Below are positions 1 through 5,545 of a stretch of DNA of 9,378 bases, piece after piece. A model generated the notes under the pieces. The model did not search any database. It was not told where the DNA came from and saw only the letters and a list, made by a program, of their open reading frames with translations. Origin of the DNA: Candidatus Sifarchaeum subterraneum. Its GTDB lineage: Archaea > Asgardarchaeota > Sifarchaeia > Sifarchaeales > Sifarchaeaceae. The position numbers and the translations under genes are program-made. How positions within the stretch are numbered: position 1 is the stretch's first letter; every line of letters starts with the position of its first letter. The DNA lies in the NCBI GenBank assembly GCA_016292335.1, contig JAECRX010000145.1:1-9378 (forward strand), in the 5' to 3' direction.

Positions 1-79
1 AAAGATATAATTAGAGTTATTTCTTGAAATTTAGTTATCGCTCACCCTCTTTTTTGAAAAAAAGAATTCCATCACCTTA

Positions 80-117
80 TTTTATATTTTTGTCGAATCT
101 TTTCCGGAGTTTATAAA
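80..117 (+). promoter_or_regulatory. Putative archaeal promoter (two TATA-like elements)
   Basis: Two candidate TATA boxes lie ahead of the first gene: TTTTATATTTT at about 80-90 and the palindromic GTTTATAAAC at 109-118. With archaeal spacing of about 25 nt from TATA to start of transcription, the second would give a start near 138-142 and a short leader that still carries the RBS. The first would give a longer leader that includes a possible RBS-sequestering hairpin. AT-richness makes chance matches likely, so neither is certain. Confidence 0.4.
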
Positions 118-128
118 CGAGTTCATGC

Positions 129-157
129 ATCTCCCATATTTGAAGCAAAGAGGAGAT
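129..157 (+). promoter_or_regulatory. RBS and possible sequestering hairpin of first gene
   Basis: A strong Shine-Dalgarno GAGGAGATC (AGGAG at 151-155) sits 7 nt before the ATG at 163. ATCTCC at 129-134 is an exact reverse complement of GGAGAT at 152-157, with a 17-nt loop. If the transcript starts upstream of 129, a 6-bp stem could hide the RBS. The stem is short, so this is only a candidate. Confidence 0.4.
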
Positions 158-162
158 CAAAA

Positions 163-462
163 ATGTCAGTGATAAAAAGATTAGAAGAAATCTTGATTGA
201 CGTGAATCATAACTTGCATAGAATTTTCGAAAAATCAGATCTATTTCTTGAAAACCTGCTTTGGGTTATCGCAAGACTTGAATCTGATAAAAATCTTCAA
301 GAGTATGTGATCAAAGTTTTTGTCGCAATAGAAGCTTTCTTAAATGGATATTTTCCCCACAAAAAACTCGCAGAACTTCTAAATGCAGGAATTAAGTTAA
401 CAAGAGATAGACAAAACATTGTAGGTGCCCAAAGAAGGAGCATTTATGCAAGCAATATTTAG
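163..462 (+). CDS. Small helical protein of unknown function
   Basis: A 99-residue protein that I do not recognise. It starts at an ATG with a well-placed strong RBS. The sequence looks almost wholly alpha-helical: an acidic/basic amphipathic N-terminal stretch (about residues 1-30), a central segment rich in L, I and V (about 30-60) and a basic C-terminus (about 75-95). There is no signal peptide, no convincing membrane span, and no cysteine cluster. Its last 17 nt overlap the start of the next gene, which encodes a winged-helix protein. The overlap suggests translational coupling and a shared role, for example as a partner or ligand-sensing subunit of that regulator. That role is inference only. 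Confidence 0.7.
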   Translation: MSVIKRLEEILIDVNHNLHRIFEKSDLFLENLLWVIARLESDKNLQEYVIKVFVAIEAFLNGYFPHKKLAELLNAGIKLTRDRQNIVGAQRRSIYASNI

Positions 463-751
463 AGGAGAATGCAACAAAATGTACAAACATAGTTTCGATA
501 ACCATCTGGCTTCAATAACTATACAAAATGCACACACGCCTCTGATTCAAAAATCTATTGAATGCCTCATGATATTTAATATCTTATCAAATAAACAAAA
601 AGTGAGCAGAAGAGAAGTCAGACTCGCTACAGGAATATCCGAATACAAGATCGCCCAAATTTTGGAGGAGTTTGTCCAAAAAAGAATAATTAAGAAAGAA
701 AAAGTTGGTAAGAAATTCTTATATCAGCTGATCGACGAAAAAAGGAGATAG
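446..751 (+). CDS. Winged helix-turn-helix DNA-binding protein
   Basis: A 101-residue putative transcription regulator. Residues about 35-50 form a first helix (KSIECLMIFNILSN). Residues 53-82 look like a classical helix-turn-helix (SRREVRLATGISEYKIAQIL then EEFVQKRIIKK). Residues 83-97 (KEKVGKKFLYQL) look like a beta-hairpin wing. This is the MarR/ArsR-like pattern common in archaeal regulators; the exact family is unresolved. I chose the ATG at 446 because AAGGAG lies 5 nt upstream. The frame is open from a GTG at 425, and another ATG lies at 479. The gene overlaps the previous one by 17 nt, so the two are probably translated together. It may regulate its own operon or the longin gene downstream; nothing in the sequence proves a target. 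Confidence 0.75.
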   Translation: MQAIFRGECNKMYKHSFDNHLASITIQNAHTPLIQKSIECLMIFNILSNKQKVSRREVRLATGISEYKIAQILEEFVQKRIIKKEKVGKKFLYQLIDEKRR

Positions 752-805
752 ATTGTTTAAAGTTTAATTTTCGTCTAAAATTCCTCTATTTTCACTTTCA
801 TTTCA

Positions 806-979
806 ATGTTTCTTCACCTATCAAAAGCACACCTTCTTTGCATCAAATATATCATTCATAAGAAAGATAAAGAGGAACACAGAGTTGTTTCAAATTGCAT
901 CTTGGTTTTTACAGCCATCGAAGAATCAACATATGAAGACAAAGTGGTGCTGGATGTGAAAGAGACGATAGGAGTGTGA
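806..979 (+). CDS. Possible 57-aa small protein upstream of longin gene
   Basis: An open frame of 57 codons runs from an ATG at 806 to a TGA at 977-979, only 6 nt before the longin gene ATG. Its second half reads like coding sequence: VVSNCILVFTAIEE, then STYEDKVVLDVKETIGV, alternating hydrophobic and charged residues like beta strands. No RBS precedes the ATG at 806, and a TATA-like AAATATAT at 845-852 lies inside the frame. The stretch could therefore instead be the leader of the longin gene, or the remnant tail of a lost gene. I do not recognise the protein. It could be a small partner of the longin protein. Confidence 0.33.
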   Translation: MFLHLSKAHLLCIKYIIHKKDKEEHRVVSNCILVFTAIEESTYEDKVVLDVKETIGV

Positions 980-985
980 AAGATC

Positions 986-1651
986 ATGATTAGGGGTATT
1001 TGTGTCACATACAGTGGTGTGCCAATTGCAGACTACGGAATGAATTATTATGAGATTAAACTGGATCTGCTTTCAGGATGGTTAACAGCATACTTCCAAT
1101 TTGCCAAATACGAATTAAAAGAAATAGTAAACGAAATTGGTTTTGAAAAATTCAAATACCTGTTTTTTCAATGCCCGATTCCTTATGTACTATTTATTTT
1201 AGTTGTTGATCCTAACGATTCTCGAAAAGATTATTCAAATGTTGTAGAACAAATTACTGAAAAACTAATGGATTATGATGTTTTTTTAAGGCATTTTGAT
1301 GGAAATTTGGGAGAGATACAATTAATTTTTGAAGAAATTTTAACAGACATCGATTGTGATTGTCTAATGACAATAACCAAAAAATATAGACGTAAAAGAA
1401 GAACAATAAGATATTGCACCTTATTTGGAAAAAATGTGAGAATTTCTAAAAATTTCTGTAATATGTGGAACGTATGGAAATGCTTAGAGGAAAAAGATAG
1501 ATGGGAACGGACTGCGCAACTCACATTAGCTTTTCTTCCCTTTGAACATGACTTTCAATTAGAAGCCAATGTAGAATTGGAGGATGTTTTTAATTTTGTT
1601 GAAGGTGTAATGCAACAAGAAGAAAGAAAGAAGTTACAAATCATGAAGTAA
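986..1651 (+). CDS. Longin-like domain protein
   Basis: A 221-residue protein whose first half resembles the longin/roadblock-type alpha-beta fold found widely in Asgard archaea. Residues 1-20 (IRGICVTYSGVPIADYG) match the opening strands and hairpin. Residues about 25-50 (LDLLSGWLTAYFQFAKYEL) match the 'L-SGfL-Ai--Fa-E' helix. Residues about 55-75 (FKYLFFQCPIPYVLFILVVD) match the central strands, and about 82-115 a final helix. Eukaryotic relatives (SNARE longins, adaptins, Ras-family GEF subunits) act in vesicle traffic and small-GTPase regulation. The C-terminal part (about 125-221, with a basic KKYRRKRR at 132-139) is unrecognised. It might be a second domain or nucleic-acid or membrane contact. 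Start: ATG at 986, with AGGAG about 11 nt upstream. A Ras-like GTPase gene lies in the same window on the other strand, which makes a GTPase-related role plausible but not shown. Confidence 0.6.
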   Translation: MIRGICVTYSGVPIADYGMNYYEIKLDLLSGWLTAYFQFAKYELKEIVNEIGFEKFKYLFFQCPIPYVLFILVVDPNDSRKDYSNVVEQITEKLMDYDVFLRHFDGNLGEIQLIFEEILTDIDCDCLMTITKKYRRKRRTIRYCTLFGKNVRISKNFCNMWNVWKCLEEKDRWERTAQLTLAFLPFEHDFQLEANVELEDVFNFVEGVMQQEERKKLQIMK

Positions 1652-1667
1652 AATAATATCTTTGGCC

Positions 1668-1684
1668 CCTTTTAATGCAAAAGG
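1668..1684. terminator. Weak inverted repeat between convergent genes
   Basis: CCTTTT at 1668-1673 and AAAAGG at 1679-1684 can form a 6-bp stem with a 5-nt loop. It lies in the 78-bp gap between the convergent longin and phosphoesterase genes. It could help end transcription, but the stem is short and AT-rich and has no following long T-run. Confidence 0.2.
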
Positions 1685-1729
1685 AAAATTGGGTAGAGGA
1701 TATAGAGATTTAAGAAACTGAAAAAAATT

Positions 1730-2434
1730 TCATCGGCCTTGGAAGAGTCTTTCAGCAAGGAATGGGGGCAATCTGGCATCTTTTATCTCGCTAGCTGTTT
1801 TGCTGATATCATATTCCACTCTAAGATTTTCAACAATAATTTGATCTCCCTCCAATTGTAAGATCATATAACTGGCACGTGGATCACGGTCTCTCGGTTG
1901 TCCAACACTCCCTGGATTTAGCACAAAACCTTCTTTGAATTTAAATTCCATCGGAAGATGTGTATGTCCCATAATTAAGATGGCGGATCCAGACATTTTT
2001 AAAAAATCTTGCAAAACTGGTCTAGGTGTACTAGGAGGAACATATTCATATACTGGATCTCGAAGCGATCCATGAACTAGACTAATAGTAGTGTCATCTA
2101 CTTGTATGTTTTTAACTTCCGGAAAACTCGATAAAATTCTTATGGACTCTTTTTCCAATACTCTATGGGTCCATTCAACAGCAGTGGCGGCATATGGGGT
2201 GAAACCATATGTGATCCCGGTTATGGATACTTCATCATGATTTCCAAGTACTGTATTATCGATAATCTTATTTTCTTTTGCGAGCTTAACTACTTCATTA
2301 GGCTTTGCGCCATAACCAACAAGATCCCCACAGCAAAATATTTTATCGACTTCATTGTTTTCGATATGTTCAAGAATTGTTTCAAAAGCTACTAGGTTAG
2401 AGTGAATATCAGAAATCACGGCAATCTTCGTCAA
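1730..2434 (-). CDS. YfcE/MJ0936-type calcineurin-like phosphoesterase
   Basis: A 234-residue two-metal phosphodiesterase/phosphatase of the archaeal MJ0936 (YfcE-like) family, cytoplasmic. All the metal-binding motifs are visible: DIHSN at 9-13, GDLVGYG at 36-42, GNHD at 64-67, VHGS at 120-123, GHTH at 156-159 and NPGSVGQPRD at 173-182. The family hydrolyses phosphodiesters in vitro; the natural substrate is usually unknown. The length is near normal for the larger members of this family. The start is a TTG at 2434: an in-frame TAA lies just upstream and the next methionine is far inside, so no other start fits. GGAGA lies about 11 nt upstream. It is the last gene of the co-directional block, 107 bp after the polynucleotide kinase gene, which suggests a nucleotide or RNA-end role by context only. 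Confidence 0.9.
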   Translation of the reverse strand: MTKIAVISDIHSNLVAFETILEHIENNEVDKIFCCGDLVGYGAKPNEVVKLAKENKIIDNTVLGNHDEVSITGITYGFTPYAATAVEWTHRVLEKESIRILSSFPEVKNIQVDDTTISLVHGSLRDPVYEYVPPSTPRPVLQDFLKMSGSAILIMGHTHLPMEFKFKEGFVLNPGSVGQPRDRDPRASYMILQLEGDQIIVENLRVEYDISKTASEIKDARLPPFLAERLFQGR

Positions 2435-2454
2435 TTTTTATTTGTCTCCATCAT
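2431..2454 (-). other. Possible 7-codon leader ORF overlapping a TTG start
   Basis: ATGATGGAGACAAATAAAAA continues to TGA, reading MMETNKN. Its TGA overlaps the TTG start of the phosphoesterase in a TTGA arrangement, analogous to the ATGA overlaps of coupled genes. It also contains the GGAGA that serves as the downstream RBS. No RBS precedes the leader itself, so it may be fortuitous. Confidence 0.2.
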
Positions 2455-2541
2455 TTTGTTTTATTTTTGATTGTATGCATTTTATTCAACTTTCTGAAAG
2501 GGGCCGATTAAAAATTTCAAGAATAATTATGTTTGAGAATA

Positions 2542-3837
2542 TCAAATCTGCCACATTTTGGTATACCCAATTTCTCTACCAGACCTACTTACTTTTAAAC
2601 AACCAAATTGGATCGTTTTTATCTGATCTTTCAAGTTGTATGCTGGAGTAAAAAGAGATATTTTCGGGACTACACCATGAAAATTAATCTCAGTGATTAT
2701 ACCAAGGCCCAAAAATTCATGTTCTCCATTTAAAAGGCCAACCATGAGGTTTTCATAATTCTTTTCATTAATGACTAAGAAATATTTTTCAGCAAATATT
2801 TTTTCTAATTCGTTCAAAACGAATTGATTGACCTGATAGTCCTCAGGTGTAATGATTAAAATCATGTCTATTGCATCTTCAACATAAATGGGAGCTATGC
2901 CTAAGATCTTAATCAATTGTGCATAAGTTTCTTCTTGGATGTGACCACCATTACCGAGAAAAGTGTAGACCGTGTTTAACTTGTTTAAATAAAATGTTAT
3001 CTCCCCTCCTCCTTCAAAGTACTGTAAAAATAATGATTCCCGCAAGATTTTCCTGTCATCTCTATCTCTTTCTCGTCTTTTTTCCGGATACGAAACACGT
3101 ATAACCTCAAAATTTTTAACTGGCTGGAGTAAATGTTCCAGCTCATCTTGTTCTTGTAATGCAATGATAAGTTCAGGTTTAAAAGAATAAAATTTCACGA
3201 GCTTGAGTTCTCTAGCATAAGAACCAAAAACCCACCCAGTAGTGTCGATAAGGATTATTTGTGCACCCAAGTTAACTGCTTTCTCAAGTAGAAAATTTAT
3301 TCCCGCAATTACTCTGCATTGAATACCCGCAGGAGATGTCCGACCTACAAAATAAGAGTGAATTGCTTCGTTTTCAGATAAGCAACAGAACTGCTTTTCT
3401 GGAATCGCCAAATTGATAGTAGTCGGAGGGCCCAGTTCACCCTGTCCCATGTCAGCATCAATAACTGCAACACGGATTTCACTCTCAATCAATTTATTGG
3501 CCAAGTAAGTAGTGAATGTTGTTTTTCCAGAGTCGATATCGCCAATAATCATGACTTTAATTATCTTTTTTTCCAATTTTTTTATTGCTTCGATTGTAGT
3601 GCCCCAATCTTTTGGGATAGTTGTACCATCAATTTCTTCTATTTTTCCACCAATTCCAGACGTGATTTGAAGGATTGAGTCATTTTCTGCATATATCGAA
3701 ATTGCTTTTCCTCTTTTCACTATGATAGAATCATTTACAACTTTCTTTCCAAAAATATTCACTATTCCATTTGTTACAGTGATCTTTGCAGGCCCTTCAA
3801 CATATAGACCTTTTTCCTTTTGTATAGATAGATCCAT
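2542..3837 (-). CDS. Clp1/Grc3-type polynucleotide 5'-kinase
   Basis: A 431-residue protein with the three-part build of the Clp1/Grc3/Nol9 RNA kinases: an N-terminal beta-rich domain (about 1-85), a P-loop kinase domain (about 90-245) and a C-terminal beta domain. The Walker A is GDIDSGKTT at 99-107. The acidic motif DADMGQGELGPP spans 127-138, with the D-x-D-x-GQ pattern of the family. VGRTSPAG spans 164-171 and a Walker B-like LIDTTGW spans 196-202. Family members transfer the ATP gamma-phosphate to the 5'-OH end of RNA (and often DNA), acting in tRNA, rRNA or RNA-repair processing. Its length is within the usual range for the group. The start ATG at 3837 has GAAGG about 8 nt upstream. It follows the RNase H-fold gene by 64 bp and precedes the phosphoesterase. 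Confidence 0.88.
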   Translation of the reverse strand: MDLSIQKEKGLYVEGPAKITVTNGIVNIFGKKVVNDSIIVKRGKAISIYAENDSILQITSGIGGKIEEIDGTTIPKDWGTTIEAIKKLEKKIIKVMIIGDIDSGKTTFTTYLANKLIESEIRVAVIDADMGQGELGPPTTINLAIPEKQFCCLSENEAIHSYFVGRTSPAGIQCRVIAGINFLLEKAVNLGAQIILIDTTGWVFGSYARELKLVKFYSFKPELIIALQEQDELEHLLQPVKNFEVIRVSYPEKRRERDRDDRKILRESLFLQYFEGGGEITFYLNKLNTVYTFLGNGGHIQEETYAQLIKILGIAPIYVEDAIDMILIITPEDYQVNQFVLNELEKIFAEKYFLVINEKNYENLMVGLLNGEHEFLGLGIITEINFHGVVPKISLFTPAYNLKDQIKTIQFGCLKVSRSGREIGYTKMWQI

Positions 3838-3876
3838 TAACGTACCTTCTGAATTTTTTATGCTTTCTTAAAGATA

Positions 3877-3893
3877 AACAAATAAATAGACTA
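3877..3893 (-). promoter_or_regulatory. Possible TATA-like element before the RNA kinase gene
   Basis: The 64-bp gap upstream of the kinase start contains CTATTTATTTG read on the - strand, 40-55 nt before the ATG. This fits an internal promoter with a short leader. The gap is AT-rich throughout, so the match is weak. Read-through from the upstream gene is equally possible. Confidence 0.25.
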
Positions 3894-3901
3894 TCATTGG
3901 T

Positions 3902-4555
3902 TTATTCAAGATTTTTATGCTCCTTTCTCCTCTCTAAGGGCAAAGTAATTTCTTTCCCTTCTCTAACAGCGATTTTCATGGCTGATCTTATGTGTTTGTT
4001 TTTTATGCCATCCATTCTTTTGCTAGGACGTGTCTTTGTTTCATCAACTAGCTCAAGGTGCGTTTGGCTTTCAGAAAGTGTTTCCAGGAGGCCTTCTACT
4101 AATTTCCTTTGATGTGATGTTGCCCCCGTACCGATTCGTATTATCTTGTTTCCAGCAGGATATATTTCAACGCTTATATTAATAAAATCAAGAATTTCTT
4201 TTAAAGAACTGTTTTTATAAGTTTCCAAACAGTCACCATCAGCTAAAATGGCTACTCCGAAGTTTGGACCCGGATCCACGCCAATAAAAAGATTCTCAAA
4301 ATGTTCTTTACCAGTTCTAAGTATACAAATGGCATCGATTATCTTTTTTTTGAAGTCTTTTTCCGCCATGGATCGAGTAATCTTTACAATTTTTCTATGA
4401 TTTTGAATTAAATTCTCTTCATCAGAGAGTATTACGGATACATTGGAAGGAATGTTTTCTCCAGGGATAAGACTGAGAAATGGAAACTTAAATTCTTTTA
4501 GATGTTTTACTGCAAGAAAATAGGTTTTGGGGTCAGAAGTGACTACAGCAATCAT
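3902..4555 (-). CDS. Predicted RNase H-fold (RuvC/YqgF-like) protein
   Basis: A 217-residue protein with two apparent parts. Residues 1-85 look like an alpha/beta (Rossmann- or receiver-like) domain. Residues 88-205 look like an RNase H-type fold. The diagnostic strand is LFIGVDPGPNFGVAILADG at 89-107, where D94 would be the first catalytic acid. RIGTGATSHQR at 140-150 matches the second strand region. LVDETKTRPS at 169-178 holds a second acid (E172), and KNKHIRSAMKIA at 186-197 is the last helix, with H188 where RuvC-type enzymes carry D or H. Related proteins include Holliday-junction resolvases and YqgF; the substrate here is unknown. The start ATG at 4555 has TGGAG 8 nt upstream. It lies downstream of the RadB-like gene, which suits a recombination or repair role. 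A possible small ORF overlaps its start by 4 nt. Confidence 0.65.
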   Translation of the reverse strand: MIAVVTSDPKTYFLAVKHLKEFKFPFLSLIPGENIPSNVSVILSDEENLIQNHRKIVKITRSMAEKDFKKKIIDAICILRTGKEHFENLFIGVDPGPNFGVAILADGDCLETYKNSSLKEILDFINISVEIYPAGNKIIRIGTGATSHQRKLVEGLLETLSESQTHLELVDETKTRPSKRMDGIKNKHIRSAMKIAVREGKEITLPLERRKEHKNLE

Positions 4556-4695
4556 TTTGCGAACTCCATTTTCAATGAAAGAAAGTATTTTGAAAAAGTT
4601 TTCTGAAGTGTTGCATTGCCAGCCTGTATAATGATTCTAAGACATCCTCCATCCATGTTTCGAAGCAATAGAGTTTTGAGTAGATACAAGGACAT
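4552..4695 (-). CDS. Possible 47-aa gene, weakly Pcc1-like, overlapping the next start
   Basis: A 47-codon frame runs from an ATG at 4695 to a TGA that overlaps the next gene's ATG in a 4-nt ATGA arrangement typical of coupled genes. The reading DGGCLRIIIQAG, followed by an L-rich helix ending KYFLSLKMEFAK, recalls the C-terminal strand-helix of the KEOPS subunit Pcc1 (pattern 'dG.L.I.I.A.d...L....n.yl..i'). However, the usual 'LR..lNs' core is missing and the frame is only about half the usual Pcc1 length, with a stop just upstream. There is no clear RBS. It could be a short divergent member, a decayed gene or chance. A plus-strand frame competes over the same bases. Confidence 0.28.
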   Translation of the reverse strand: MSLYLLKTLLLRNMDGGCLRIIIQAGNATLQKTFSKYFLSLKMEFAK

Positions 4696-4809
4696 AGATT
4701 ACCAGTGGCAGCGAGATTCCAAAGAAAAAACACTCCTAGGAGAAAGTGGATACCCGTAGCAGTTTTCGTGATCAGAAGCTATTTTTACAGGACCTAAACA
4801 ATCTCTGAA
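4556..4809. other. 254-bp gap with no secure gene
   Basis: The gap between the RadB-like and RNase H-fold genes is long compared with others in this block. It contains the possible 47-aa - strand frame described separately. It also holds a 42-codon + strand frame at 4631-4759, and a 35-codon extension of the RadB frame after its stop (4702-4809, - strand). None has a convincing RBS. No tRNA-like cloverleaf was recognised by eye. A decayed gene or a non-coding RNA is possible. Confidence 0.4.
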
Positions 4810-5493
4810 TTAATCAACTAACCCTTCACTCGTAATTCTAAGTTCTGTGATGAGTTCTTTACTTGTCTTCGCAATTTTTACAGTTGCTTTTCTCATGGAT
4901 AATTGGTCAGTTAGAGATAATTGAATTGATAATCTAGCCCAATAATTTAAGATCGCAGCAGCAACCGGTTCAACATCCGCCCTGGCTGCATCTACCTCAA
5001 ATACACCTCTTACCTGACTGGCCAACAAAAGAGCAACATCATAATTTCTTGCAAGTGAAAGTAATAAAGCAACTTGTCTGTTCAGTTCTCGATTTAAACT
5101 GAAATTTTTTGAACTGCCTCCTAACTCTCTCCGGTATAAGTTGGTTATTGTATCCACAACAATCAGACGTATGTCAGACCCCTTGGTTAGATACTTTTCC
5201 AGATGATTGATGATTTGGGCTTGTTCATTGAAGGAAGAAAGTTGAAATAATAATATCCGTGGTGCTATTTTGCTCAGATCTTTGTTGGCTATTTGTTTCA
5301 GACGTTCTGAAGAGAACGTGTTATCCGCATCAATGAAAATTGCTCTTGCTCCTCTCAAAGTGCAATTTCTTATGCATTGTAAGAGAAAGGTTGTTTTTCC
5401 ACTTCCAGATTCCCCATAAACCAGTGTAATCTCTCTGGTTTTTATCCCTCCTGACGTAAATTCGTCAATTGATTTGCAACCAGTAGCTAGCAT
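4810..5493 (-). CDS. radB: RadB-like RecA-family recombinase ATPase
   Basis: A 227-residue protein of the size expected for archaeal RadB, the RadA/Rad51 paralogue that assists recombination. It consists only of the RecA ATPase core and lacks the N-terminal helix-hairpin-helix domain of RadA. TGCKSIDEFTSGGI at 4-17 matches the family opening 'tGc..lD.ll.GGi'. Walker A is GESGSGKT at 27-34. IDADNTF at 54-60 matches the family's Y/D-x-E/D segment. LIVVDTITNLYRRE at 110-123 is Walker B with the typical downstream arginine. NRQVALLLSLARNYDVALLL and SQVR at about 138-162 fit the L2-side region. The start ATG at 5493 has an in-frame stop immediately upstream, and GGAG lies 11 nt before it. It follows the GTPase-HEAT gene by 52 bp. 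A KaiC/DNA-repair-like relative cannot be excluded. Confidence 0.8.
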   Translation of the reverse strand: MLATGCKSIDEFTSGGIKTREITLVYGESGSGKTTFLLQCIRNCTLRGARAIFIDADNTFSSERLKQIANKDLSKIAPRILLFQLSSFNEQAQIINHLEKYLTKGSDIRLIVVDTITNLYRRELGGSSKNFSLNRELNRQVALLLSLARNYDVALLLASQVRGVFEVDAARADVEPVAAAILNYWARLSIQLSLTDQLSMRKATVKIAKTSKELITELRITSEGLVD

Positions 5494-5545
5494 TCTTTAA
5501 TATACTCCAATGCTTGCCTGTTAATCATACTTCTTGAGAACTTTA

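Noticed and set aside
4631..4759. A 42-codon plus-strand frame with a hydrophilic, protein-like reading (MILRHPPSMFRSNRVLSRYK...), faintly like the tail of Nop10 (HPP...SRYR)
   Set aside because: No RBS, no zinc-binding cysteines, reading continues unlike Nop10, and it overlaps the better-placed minus-strand frame. Not listed as a gene.
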